A stretch of 64,000 nt of DNA from Theocolax elegans. Lineage: Eukaryota > Arthropoda > Insecta > Hymenoptera > Cerocephalidae. The stretch spans positions 4,457,501-4,521,500 of the forward strand of contig CM047426.1 in the NCBI GenBank assembly GCA_026168455.1, written 5' to 3'. Shown piece after piece: positions 1 through 12,600 of this stretch. A program made the translations under genes and the position numbers. The notes beneath the pieces were generated by a model. That model was not told where the DNA came from and did not search any database. It saw nothing but the letters and a program-made list of their open reading frames with translations. Every line of letters starts with the position of its first letter. Position 1 is the first letter of the stretch.

Positions 1-460
1 GTGTGTGCGTGTGTATACACGGCGCCTCGCCTTTGGGTCAGCTGCACCATCAGGCAGTTCCGCGCGCAAGGATTCGTTTCGTGTATACGTGAGGCACACA
101 CACATACGCGCGTACACACGGTGGAGAGACAGAGCCCGTGCTGCGCGCCCGTCAGAGTCACAAGCACAGAGAGAGAGAGAGACTGGTATATTACAGTACA
201 GAAGGTAAGAAGTGTGAGCGTCGTGCAGTGGCGATAATACGATATGAAAAAATGATCAGCGATCGATATCAACGAGGAGGCGGCACATCCAACCTGTGGA
301 GGACGACATCATCCCGAGATCCGATTGTTCCCGTCATCATCGACCCCGAGTCCTCGACGACACGGAACTCCTATCGGTATGTATACAATACATGCCTACA
401 CATTCGCATACGTGCATACGTACGTTTTTCGGTGTGCGTATATACGCGCAGCATACGTAC

Positions 461-491
<31 letters not shown>

Positions 492-1755
492 GTATAGAGA
501 GAGGGAAAAGTGAAAAAGAAGAAAAAAAAAAGAAGTGGTGTGTATATACGCGCGCACACACATACATACATGCATTGTGATGTGTGCATGTATTGACAGC
601 TCTTCCGTTCGTCCTTTGTACGCACGTTGATTTCGTAAATATGTACGTCCATACCTAGAGTGTGTGAGAGAGAGGGAGGGATTCCTTATGTATATATGTA
701 CGAAACTCTCCATCCTCCTCTCTCTCTCTCTCTCAAAAAAAAAGAAGTGGTGTGTATATACGCGCGCACACACATACATACATGCATTGTGATGTGTGCA
801 TGTATTGACAGCTCTTCCGTTCGTCCTTTGTACGCACGTTGATTTCGTAAATATGTACGTCCATACCTAGAGTGTGTGAGAGAGAGGGAGGGATTCCTTA
901 TGTATATATGTACGAAACTCTCCATCCTCCTCTCTCTCTCTCTCTCTGCACCCGATATGTATATCGATTGGCGTGCGCGCTTTTTCCTCGACGTTTCTTC
1001 TCTCTCTCTCTATGTATATGTGTGTTTGTATGGGCGCGCGCGCGTGTGTGTGTGTGTGTATACACGGCGCCTCGCCTTTGGGTCAGCTGCACCATCAGGC
1101 AGTTCCGCGCGCAAGGATTCGTTTCGTGTATACGTGAGGCACACACATACGCGCGTACACACGGTGGAGAGACAGAGCCCGTGCTGCGCGCCCGTCAGAG
1201 TCACAAGCACAGAGAGAGAGAGAGACTGGTATATTACAGTACAGAAGGTAAGAAGTGTGAGCGTCGTGCAGTGGCGATAATACGATATGAAAAAATGATC
1301 AGCGATCGATATCAACGAGGAGGCGGCACATCCAACCTGTGGAGGACGACATCATCCCGAGATCCGATTGTTCCCGTCATCATCGACCCCGAGTCCTCGA
1401 CGACACGGAACTCCTATCGGTATGTATACAATACATGCCTACACATTCGCATACGTGCATACGTACGTTTTTCGGTGTGCGTATATACGCGCAGCATACG
1501 TACATATTACACACACACACACACACACACACGTATAGAGAGAGGGAAAAGTGAAAAAGAAGAAAAAAAAAAGAAGTGGTGTGTATATACGCGCGCACAC
1601 ACATACATACATGCATTGTGATGTGTGCATGTATTGACAGCTCTTCCGTTCGTCCTTTGTACGCACGTTGATTTCGTAAATATGTACGTCCATACCTAGA
1701 GTGTGTGAGAGAGAGGGAGGGATTCCTTATGTATATATGTACGAAACTCTCCATC

Positions 1756-1799
<44 letters not shown>

Positions 1800-1915
1800 C
1801 CCGATATGTATATCGATTGGCGTGCGCGCTTTTTCCTCGACGTTTCTTCTCTCTCTCTCTATATGTATATGTGTGTTTGTATGGGCGCGCGCGCGTGTGT
1901 GTGTGTGTGTGTGTG
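1..1915. repeat. Nested tandem duplication of microsatellite-rich upstream DNA
   Basis: Three blocks recur. Block A (about 1-530) returns at about 1045-1570. Block B (about 533-735), which ends in a CT run, returns at about 746-945 and 1573-1795. Block C (about 946-1045), starting GCACCCGATATGTATATCG, returns at about 1794-1905. Copies are nearly identical apart from CA, GA and CT run lengths, which points to recent duplication or to collapse and expansion during assembly. No open frame shows protein-like composition; the apparent ORFs are translations of CA/TG/CT runs. Confidence 0.85.
1339..1419 (+). other. Possible untranslated upstream exon segment (second copy; first at about 296-376)
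   Basis: Within the duplicated block a GC-balanced, non-repetitive stretch ends at a good splice donor: CTATCG followed by GTATGT, with the exon end at 376 in the first copy and 1419 in the second. A second donor, GAAG followed by GTAAGA, lies at 204/205 and 1247/1248. These are plausible ends of noncoding Asap exons because the Asap start codon lies about 1 kb downstream on the same strand. There is no transcript evidence, and the acceptors that would pair with them are not certain. Confidence 0.3.
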
Positions 1916-2468
1916 TGTCTATCTCTCTCTCCTTCTCTCTCTTGTATTATTTCTGCGACGCGCGGCCGTAACCGCGTCTATATATCTCTCTCTGTGGTAC
2001 GTGTGTTGTAGGTGCGGAAATTAGTGGAGCGACGCCAAAAAAAAAAAAGAAGACGAGAAAAATAATACGCCTACCACGAGCTGCGTCTGTGGCTCTCCGT
2101 CTGTCTGTCTGTCTGTCTATCTGTCTGTCTGGTCTCTGGTGGTGTTGTGACGCAGTTTTCGTACTCGAAGAAGGGAACACAGAGAGGAGAAAAAAAGGCC
2201 GACCGACCTTTTTGGAGCAATTTCTTTTTCTTGACCCCCCCGCCCCCCCTTTTCCATTTTTGAGAAGGGTGGGAAGAGAGAAAGAGAGAATTCACCGAGT
2301 GAGAGAGAAGAGTCCAAGTGTCGGGTGTTTGGTTTCTTCTCTCTTGTACACCTTTTTTTTCCTTTGGTGTACTTTATTTAACTATTTATCTTTTTTGTGT
2401 TTGACAACGAGTCACCAAGTGAATTTTGGTAACACAGTTGATATTGACTGATAAGAGATCGAGACAAG
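1916..2468 (+). other. Asap 5' flank / 5' untranslated region
   Basis: Low-complexity (TCTG) and poly-purine runs, then about 120 bp of ordinary sequence ahead of the start codon. The nearest upstream acceptor-like site is the CACAG at about 2434, so the first coding exon may start there. Stop codons occur in all frames between that site and the ATG, so the ATG at 2469 is the first usable start. Confidence 0.4.
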
Positions 2469-3654
2469 ATGCCAGGCCTCATCGCTGTCAGTGATTTTAT
2501 CGATGAGACCAGAGGTGATTACAATTCGCCCACTACGTCTACTTTTGTTTCAAGGATGCCACAGTGTAGGCAAACTATCGCCGCATTGGAGGAGGTATGT
2601 CCTTTTCTTTTTCATTTTCTTTTTGTTATATGGATTTGATTATAGTACCATATTTTGTATTTGTTTGAAAGGTAGTCTGTACCGAAGGAAAGCCTCTATG
2701 TTACATTGAGTCAATTATAGTTGTAAATTTAAATTATTTTGATAGGTAATTGTCACAAAGATAAAAATGACAGGTTGTTTTGCATCGCGATTATTGTACA
2801 AAATATATGAAAGATTACATTTTAAGCTTATTGTTTCAATATCAAGGTTGTATAGATTATGAAACTTTTAATGATTCGTGTGTTTCCAAAACGAGTGGCA
2901 ACGTTTTCCCATTTATTCATTGTGTGTTTTATGTCTGCACGCATTCACATTCACAGGATATATACATATATATATCCTATATATATACATATAAAAATTG
3001 CTTTACTAATTGACACCATATTTAGCATGTACCCATTAAAGATTGCAAATTACAAATGATAATTATCTATGCCAGTTAAATCATTCATAACTTTATGTGT
3101 ATCCTATAATTCCTTTTTAGCATTCGAATCGATAAACAATAACATCAAATCTTAAAAATTGTACACATTGAATTTCAAATTTAATAAATTAAACAATAAT
3201 TAATGTTAATTTCTTTTTTATCCAACTTAAACTTCAAAATTTCTGCTGTTGTATTTTCTGGTTCAAATAAAAAATACATTATGTAAAGCCTGATGAAAAC
3301 AAATGTTGCATTGCAATGGAATTGTGATTTGTGTTTATTATTTTTTTTGTAGACTCTTGATTTCGATCGAGATGGACTCACTAAACTCAAAAAAGCGATC
3401 AAGGCAATCTATAACTCAGGAAATGGTTAGTATTTTTAGCAAACTGAGAATTTTTTTTTATTAACCGGTTGACAATTAAACTCACAAAATGATAAACAAA
3501 ACTTTTAGCCCACGTTGACAATGAAATGTACTTGGGGAGAGCGTTGGAAAGATTGGGTGATGCTGCACTTAAGGAACAAGAACCAGATATTGGTGCAGCT
3601 TTTCTTAAATTTGCTGTTGTTACCAAAGAATTAAGTGCATTAATGAAAACATTG
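2469..3654 (+). CDS. Asap: Asap exons 1-3: N-terminus and first BAR helices
   Basis: Exon 1 (2469-2594, 42 codons) begins [14 protein letters not shown], the typical ASAP N-terminus, and ends at GAG GAG before GTATGT. Exon 2 (3353-3425) follows a TTTTTTTTGTAG acceptor. Exon 3 (3509-3654) completes a split GCC codon and encodes ..[16 protein letters not shown]. This part forms the start of the amphipathic, curvature-sensing BAR coiled coil. Phases run 0, 1, 0. Confidence 0.93.
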
Positions 3655-6600
3655 GTATGACACATTCTTTAATAACTTGCAATGTATACAAATTTCAAAT
3701 TAACTTTCAAAGTATATTATACAAATTTTGATTAAATTAAATTTAAATTAAAGTCAAAAGTAAATTGAATCAGGCGGTTACCGAGAAAAATAATTATTAT
3801 TGCAGATGCAAAATATTAGTAACATTGTAATGTTCCCATTGGACTCTGTGTTAAAAGGAGACTTAAAAGGTGTTAAAGGGGATTTAAAGAGACCGTTTGA
3901 TAAAGCTTGGAAAGATTATGAAGCTAAATATGCAAAAATTGAAAAAGAAAAGAAACAACACGCAAAAGAGGCTGGCCTCATTCGTACAGAAATTACTGCA
4001 GCAGAAGTTGCTGATGAAATGGAGAAGGAAAGGAGACTGTTTCAGTTACAAATGTGTGAAGTAAGACCCAAACAATGTATCTAAAACAAAAAGAAAACAA
4101 AAATTGTTCATGTATTTGTGTTTTTACTCATGATAAAATATATTTTTCAGTATTTAATTAAAGTTAATGAAATAAAGACTAAAAAAGGCATAGAGCTCCT
4201 TCAACACTTAGTTGAATATTATCACGCACAAACAAAGTAAATATGCTTCACGTATTTTAAGTGTACAAAATGATCAATTTTAGTCAATTCGCACCCATAT
4301 GTGTATATATATTTTTCTTTATTTCAGCTATTTTCAAGATGGACTGAAAACTATTGAACACTTTGGTTCTTACGTTGTGGACCTAAGTATGAAACTCCAA
4401 AAAATTAGACAGGCCCAGGATGAAGAGAGAAGGCGCCTAATGGAACTGAGAAGTCTACTAAGAAGTTCTGGATGTGATAAAGAAGTAATTTGTCATTTCT
4501 CATATTTAACAATTGATCACAATTGACCTCTGCACGTAAATGTAAAAAAAATCCTTTGTTTTGACAATAGTTAAACGCAAACACGAGCAGTGGATATTCG
4601 CTACATCAGTTACAAGGTGATAAGCAACATGGCGTAACACGTACGGGCCATTTGTTAAAAAAGAGCGAGGGTAAAATGCGACGAGTTTGGCAAAAACGAA
4701 GGTGTTCTGTACAAGCGGAAGGATATCTGGATATCTGTCACGCTGATGAGAACAAACCACCGACAAGGGTGAATTTATTAACGTGCCAAATAAAACTGGT
4801 ACCTGATGATAAAAGGAGCTTTGACCTTATAAGTTGTTAGTATTACACCACGTATTTTTATCGTTATTATAAATGCGCATTGTGTCGCAAGCTCGTTTGA
4901 AGTATTGAAAATCAATAAATCGTTATACGATGTTTTGAATTTATTAAATATAGCGACCATTGAAAATTTCAGATAATAGGACTTATCACTTTCAAGCGGA
5001 GGACGAAGCGGATCAGCGGGCGTGGATGTCCGTCCTAGTCAACTGTAAAGAGCGTGCTTTATTAAGAGCTTTTGATGCCAGTGGCAAACCGGAAGCGAAT
5101 CACGGTAATCCCAGTTTAGTTGAGTTGCAACAAGCTGTTATTCGGTGTGTCATGAGGTTACCCGGTAACGATAAGTGCTGTGACTGTTCTTCTCAAAATG
5201 GTACGAAAAATCTTACGTTTAAATAATCGTTGGAATTAATATTGTTCGTCAAATTATCCGACTAAAAATATTATACATTCGATTCAGATGCAACTTGGCT
5301 GTCGACGAATTTTGGTATAATCGTTTGCATAGAGTGTAGCGGCATACACAGAGATTTAGGTGTCCATATATCTAGAATACAATCTCTCACACTTGATAAT
5401 ATAGGCACGTCACAATTATTGTTAGCAAGATACATGACAAATCAAGCTTTCAACGAAGTTATGGAAGCAATGTTACGTCACAATTTTAAACCTTCTCCCA
5501 CGTCCTCGATGTAAGCTATTTTTTTTATATTATCTAATAATACAATTATGTTGATTTTGTTACCAAGAGAACCACTGGTGAATCATTCGTTTATCTTTTT
5601 TCTGTTTTAGGGAGGAAAGGTACGAATTTATTAGAGCCAAATATGTAGATAAAAAGTATATCACTAGAACTTGCGTTAACGAGCAAGATCTGTTATCGGA
5701 TCTTGAGCATGCTGTAAATAATCGAGATTTGCATCACCTGTTACAAGTTTATGCGGAAAGCGTAGATTTATCGGCTAGTTTACCCACATCGGTATGTAAC
5801 GATTGCGTATTTTACTTCAAATTAAAAAATCTGTCGTGTGATTAATTATGTTTATTTTCTTTTTATTTTCCAGGATTTGTGTGAAACAGCTCTTCACTTA
5901 GCGATTTTAAGAGAAATGGGAAACAGTTTACACATAGTAGACTTCCTTATTCAAAATATGCCGACAGGCACTATAGACAAAACCACAACGGAAGGAGATA
6001 CGGCTCTCCATTTATCCGCTAAGCACGATAAAGCGGAAGCGATGAAATTACTATTAAAAGCTGGCGCCGATCCGACACTTCGTAACAAACAGGGAAAAAC
6101 ACCGTTGGAAATTGCGCAAGAAATTGGTCACCATACATGCCAAGAATTGGTAAGTTGTACTTCTTCTTACTATGTAATTGTTCTTCTTTTTTTCAACGTC
6201 AAAAAATTACATTTAATTATTTATTATCGATCAGTTAAATCACGCACTGCAACGGCAGAAAACACTTTTCGACAATGTAAATATCGATTGGAACCTCTCG
6301 CACGACGAAGCGTCAACCGATTTTTCAGATGACGAGACTATTATAGAAGAGAGAGTGAGTGTTCATATAATTATGGTTGATTAAAAATATTTTCTTTTTT
6401 TATTCGTGAAAATTGATTTTCTTCTTAATCTATTATAGAACGGTTGCTCGACGCCGGAGAAAAAATTACGTAGCAGACCACCGTCGTATGCAGGAGGTAC
6501 AGAAACCGGTGTTACGGATTCACCAGTGACTTTACGCAGTCGGAGTAGTACTTGCGACAGTTTACAAAGTGGCTTGTCACCAGGTTTTTGCACAACCAAA

Positions 6601-9600
6601 GAACAAATGCCACCGCCGCCACCTCCACAAATTAAAAAACCAGTTATAGGTATGTAGAAATTTTACAATTTTTACACGATCTACTAATAAGAAATTTAAT
6701 TTAATACATGAAAATAATTTTATTTAATTATAAGCCTGATTAAATGTAAGATAATGTTATGAAATTCTTTTTTAAATTCGCATGGATCCAGGATTAACGT
6801 ATTAAAACTTTAACTACAGTTTGTGATTGTGTTTTATTTATTAAATTACTTATCATTTAACGACTACAGAGTGATTTTTACTTATCGATTGAATAAGTTT
6901 TTATAAAAATTTATAATTATTTTGATTATTTTATTACTTTACATTATAAATTACAGTATAATTTTCTATAATTTAAATGGTGGCTACTGCAATGACATAC
7001 CTGCAAGTGTGCTATTTAGAATTTGAATCGACGTCTCATAATTTTCTTTTATTTTTTAACTACTTTGATATTTATTTTAAACATTCATTTTGTTATCTGA
7101 TTTATTCGTCGACGTATTTGAAAGATCAAGATAAATGAATTGTATTGTACTTATCAAAAGTAAGAAAAAAATGTTGTTAATTGTTATTGAGAATTCAATT
7201 AATCATACTTTTTCATAAATTAAAAATAATATTGACTGTGACATTGAATTTACAAAATTCCAGTATACATGTCACTGACACTGGATATTGGATACTAAAA
7301 AAGTGAAGGAATATCTTAAATTAAATGTTATTTGTTGTTATCAATTACTGAATTAGTCATAATTTTTCATAAATTAAAAAAAACAGAGGCAAAATATTTT
7401 CTTATGCAAACGAATCATCGCAGTAGCTGCATTCGTAATTTGAACACAATTTAACTTTAAGTTTCTTTCTTTTCTCCTCTTTTTTAACATTTCCTTTCTT
7501 ATCAATTAACCGCATTAGTTTTAATTGGATTTTGTTGTGGACAATTAATGACTTTGACGGCACGACACTCGGTCGTAAAGCAATGACACGATTGTTTGTA
7601 GTACCGACTCCAGTGGTACCCGACGTCTCGATAAATTTCCACGGTTCGTTGAAAAAACGCGTGGCACCACCACCACCGGCAGGACTCGACACAAGTGGTT
7701 GCGGTACGAGTATCCTATCGCCGCATTATGGGACACTACCCACGGCTTCACACAGCAGGACGACAAGTGAGCCTATTTTGACTAGTCACACTACTATTCA
7801 AACTCTACCACTCGTAATGCGAACCCCGAACACTACTCAGAATCACAAAAGATCGCCCAGCGGTGATTCATCAACGGTGCTGCATGGCCCTGATGAATTG
7901 CGTAAGTCAAGCAGCAACAGAATCTGCGCATACATACAGTTTTTTTTTCTTTTTTATTATACTTAATACCAATTGTCTGGGACACGTGCAATCGAGTTTC
8001 AAAATTAATCAAGGATGGATTATTGGATTTTTTAATTCACAATTATTTCCTGTTTGGCTGCAGTTTATGTGGGCCGATCGATCGATCGACCGCCCGTGAG
8101 TTTAATTTGATACCTTGGAACTTGACTCTTGACAGGATATCATTTTTAAATTAAATCGATTTTATATATATACATACTCAAAAGCGTCAGGGAGATGTGT
8201 ATACGTTGTTATTCGATGAGAAGATTAGAAAAATATTGAAAAATGTTTTATTGTAATTATTTATTAGGTTAATTAAGTATTTAAAACACATTAATCAACC
8301 ACTGATAATATTTATCAGTATCTTGACAATCAACCTTTTTTTTTTATTTTATCAAAATAATGCTACAGTGCTAAGATAAAGATAATTTTCAGTGTTTCAC
8401 AAAACATTTTGTAAATGCATTATTAATAACTTTTTTTATTAAGTTGTAACGGTATTTTTAATAAAAATTAATATATCGTTATTCACTAAATTAATAAGGA
8501 TATTAGTCAAATAGCACGTTAAAGACTATATCTCGTGAGGAGGTTGGAAACAGGGAATAGTTGGCATTATTAATAATGAACAATATACGACCGGATACGA
8601 ATAACTGAGCGAGCGAACTTTATTTATTAATATCTAATACAAATTATATACATCTTAATTATAAGCATTATTTTATCGATACGCGAACATTTACTAACGT
8701 TATTAATCGCGTGGTACACAAATCCGCTCGACCGTGAATATGGCGTCGGTTTAGCCTTGCGTACCTTGATAGATACGCGTCAGCATCACCGTGGCGCCGA
8801 TATTATTTAAGATAAAATAGCTACTCAGGTCGTCACCACACGCACCCGGTCGCACTGCCTTTCGGCGTGCGGGATCAGGGCAATGCAGGAGAAACCAATG
8901 AGTACAAATATAACAATAGCAAATTAAAATAATAATAAAATTAACTTTACCGGAATTTTTACCATAATACTTGGCTTCCTCATAGCGACAATAGAGTTCG
9001 ACTATTTAATCACGACTGTTTATCATGAAATCCGGAAGGGAACAAGAAGGAGATCGCAGGATCTCGTCGGTTTTATTACAACACCGACGCTTTTCCCACT
9101 CACGATCCCTCGATGGCTGGAGCATGCTGATTGGACATCCTCAGCATGCGCCGAAAAATCGCGATGTCACGACAACATGTCAGCCGCGCGAAAATCAAAA
9201 ATATATATTGAGTGAAGGCAGGTGTTCATTGCAGACACCTCCTAACACCCAACATGTAGCCTCCACCTCCATGATCTCGATACGCACTCAAGAATCCCCT
9301 CCACAAGTGCTTTCTACTCGTGGAGGCACGAATCATATTCCAAGCGCAGCACTGGTTGCAATGCTATTCACGGTTCGCATGCGCGAACCGCCCGAGCATG
9401 CTACTATTTGCTGAGATTTGCACTGCGCATTAAATGCGCGAAAATATGAATTTTTCATTTAATATATTATACATAATGTTAATATTCCTTATAATTACTA
9501 ATTCTATTTAAATAACCTTTAACAGTTCCAATAACCAATATAGGTAAATTACATTCTAATATTCATAGTTAGTCTATCATAATTCGCTTATATATAATGT

Positions 9601-12600
9601 ACATAATCTTCTATAAATACTACGTTATATCGTATATCTGTCTTTGTCGCTCGTTCAAGGCTTGACGACAAAGACAGAAAATCATTCTCCCCCCAGGTGA
9701 TAATTCGCCTCACCTGGGTCATGTTCCTGGAGAGGTCGCACCTACCACCATGTATTACAGGAAGGGAAGCGTCGTCTGCGCGTGGGGGGGGGGGGGGAAG
9801 TCGCGCATCGCATACGACAACATGGCCGACCTCGTCTCCGTGACTACACGTGTAGTCTGTTTCGCGAAAAGCCTCCGGTGTACCGACACCGTCGAGGCCT
9901 TCTCCCGCTTATTTATTAATTAATATTTATCTTTTGACATGCAATGTCACAAAACCCCCCCCTAAATCACAATTACCCGACTAATTTTGATTTACCTTTT
10001 TAAGTTAATTATAACAAAAAAAAAAAAAACTCACCAACTCATATATGGGACTGCATCACGATTCCCGACAAGCCGACCCAATCCTCCACAACCGCGCTTT
10101 TCCCTTCCCCCCCCCCCCCCCCCCGAAAGTAGCCGACGTTGAGGCTATACGCTGGGAGTCAGCAATACCGACTCCAAAATCGCATCCCGCTCACCAGCCG
10201 GAATATCCCCCAGCGAATCAATGAGTTCTTGTAGAACCTTGATTGCCGGAAGATCACCAGCGGCTCGCAGGACCCGAGCTCGGAGATCGGGATTGCATCC
10301 TCCCAACGACACTGATAGGCGCCCCAACGCCTGCACCCTCGGGAGGTTCAGTCCAGCAGCGGGTGAGGGAATGGCGGCTGGTAGGCCCAGGTTCGGCGCC
10401 AACGGAGTTGAAGACGCCTCCGTCGGCAGTACGGAGGCTTGATCCACCTTGGACCTGGTTGCCCGTCGGCCTCGTCGACCTCGTCGTTTCCTTTTCGTCC
10501 CTGACGCCGGACCCTCAGCTGCCACCGCCGGTTCTTCCTGGGGCGACACGTCCACCACCGCCACTTCCAGAGTCGGTGGTACCTCTGAGCGCGCTGGTTC
10601 CCCATCCAACATCACCACGAAAGTCGTAACTTCCGGTGATGTCGATGAAGGAACCGCTAGCGACTCGTCGGTCTTCCGCTCCTCCGGAGTGCGGTGCACT
10701 GGTGCGCACCTAGGGCAAGAGCGCAGGGTTACTCCTCTCCGCCCACAATTATAACAAAACATAACATTCGTCGGATCCCGACATTCCGACCGCTTGTGTC
10801 CGTATTGCCAGCATTTTATGCAGGCACGGGGCGGAGGGTCTAATTCGGGATCCGTCTGAATAGATACTAACCCCTGGAACTGCACCCCGGTGGTTCTTGG
10901 TGGCTCCTGATCGCGGACATCGGTGTTCGCGCTCCGTACCGTGGAACCCTCCGGCACCACCACCTTCGAAGAGACCGAAGGTGTGGGGCGGAAGTCCACC
11001 TCCGGGCCGCGTCGCACCAACGTCGCGGGTCCAGGAGGAGGCGACTCATCACGCTCCGGGGACCGGTAGAGCGTCCCGAAGTAATCATCCGCAGTCAGAT
11101 GTCGTCGACTGGGCGACCCTCTCCTCCTGCGTCGTTTCGAACGTCTCGACGGTGGCCAGTTCATTGGCCGTTGCAGTTGGACGAGCGGGGAATCGGTTAC
11201 CGGCGTATCGTCCCAAAGAGGCCCCTCGGTTTCCCAAGTGGACGCCGATGGGACCGGCACCCACCCTGGATGAGGTGCATCCTCCAACTCCGGAAACGGA
11301 AATTGCGGCTCGGCCAACTGCACCGGATCTATACCTCCTTCTGTTCGGGCCTCTCCGCTTCACGAACCTCCTCTCCCAACGCCGCCTCCAGCTCCATCTC
11401 CGCCGCCTCACTCTCCAATAGCTCCTGGCTGGGAGCTCCAGGTGTAGGGTTAGGAGGAACCTCGGTGGATCCCGACGGCTCCCGGTTTAACCGAGGTATC
11501 GGACCCACCTCAGATGGGGTTCGCGGCAGCATCCACCGGCGCTCCGGAGAAATCTCCTCCCCCGGGCGGATTAGTGGCAATTGCCCCAAAGCCGTGGCCA
11601 GGCGTTCCTCCGCACGAATTTCTAACTCCATCTCCTCGATGGGAGATAGAATTTTCTCCTTCTTTTTAACACAACAAACAAAAAAAAACATATACTCGAT
11701 TATTCTCTGGGCTTTTTGTACCGCCTAATTTGGGAGATGTGCACCTTTGGATTCTCTCGCTTGTCATGCGTTTTTACTAGATACGTCGACGGACCCAATA
11801 CCTTTTCTATTTCGTACGGTCCCTTATGCTTCTCGGCAAGCTTCGCGGAGAACTTATTTGGCCCACTCGATAACGCGTTGTTCTGCCGAAGGACTAAGTC
11901 CTTTTCTTTATAAGACTCGACCCGTTTATTTCGATTATAGTACCTAGCTTGCCTAACCTGCGCATCGCCGATATTTTTCAATACTAGTTCGCGAAGTGCA
12001 TCCAATCGGCGCATTCCATCTGCCCAGAGTTCCGGAGACTGGCGAAGCTTGATTTCGTTAGGCTCAACGTCACAACGTAAACTTTTAACCGGTCCAGGAT
12101 GCCGTCCGTAATTTAAATAAGCCGGCGAAACCCTAGTAGACGCCTGCGTAGCGGTATTAACTGCGTGTCTAAATTCATTAACGTGCTGGTCCCATGTCTG
12201 ATGATCCGCACGGGCAAACATCGCGATCATCGTTTTCAACATTCGATTAGCACGCTCGACCGGATTAGCCTGCGGGTGATAGGGGGGTGAAGTAATATGC
12301 TTTACTCCATACTCCTCTAACACGGCCAATAATGTTTTATTCGCGAATTCTTTTCCATTATCCGTAAGAAGATAGTCCGGCGTATCCCAGCGGAATAAAA
12401 TTAATTCTTCGAAGGCCCGTGCAACCGATTTACCGTCCGCCACGCGTAAAGGTTTTAACTCGACCCACTTCGTGAACAAATCCTGGAACACCAGTAGATA
12501 ACGACAACGATTCTTACTCGGCGGGAATTCCATCATATCCGCAGCCACTACCGCCCATGGACGCTCAACGTTACGATTGCCCAACAGCCCGACGGCGCGT

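Noticed and set aside
1..1971. Several 60-249-codon frames at the left edge
   Set aside because: They translate CA, TG, CT and GA runs (HTHTHT, SLSLSL, CVCVCV) and are not protein-like.
7519..7613. Alternative start of Asap exon 14 at a strong polypyrimidine acceptor (7518)
   Set aside because: Joining exon 13 there gives the wrong phase and a stop; the acceptors at 7580 and 7613 keep the frame.
9025..9414. 129-codon frame in the left LTR
   Set aside because: It spans the 25-bp segment absent from the other LTR and has no recognisable protein content, so it is treated as chance.
10145..11691. Envelope gene of an errantivirus
   Set aside because: No signal peptide, cleavage site or membrane helix is visible; zinc knuckles argue for nucleic-acid binding.
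10221..11728. Plus-strand frames opposite ORF3
   Set aside because: Shadow frames of a GC-rich, P/R-rich coding region; the minus-strand frame has the zinc knuckles.
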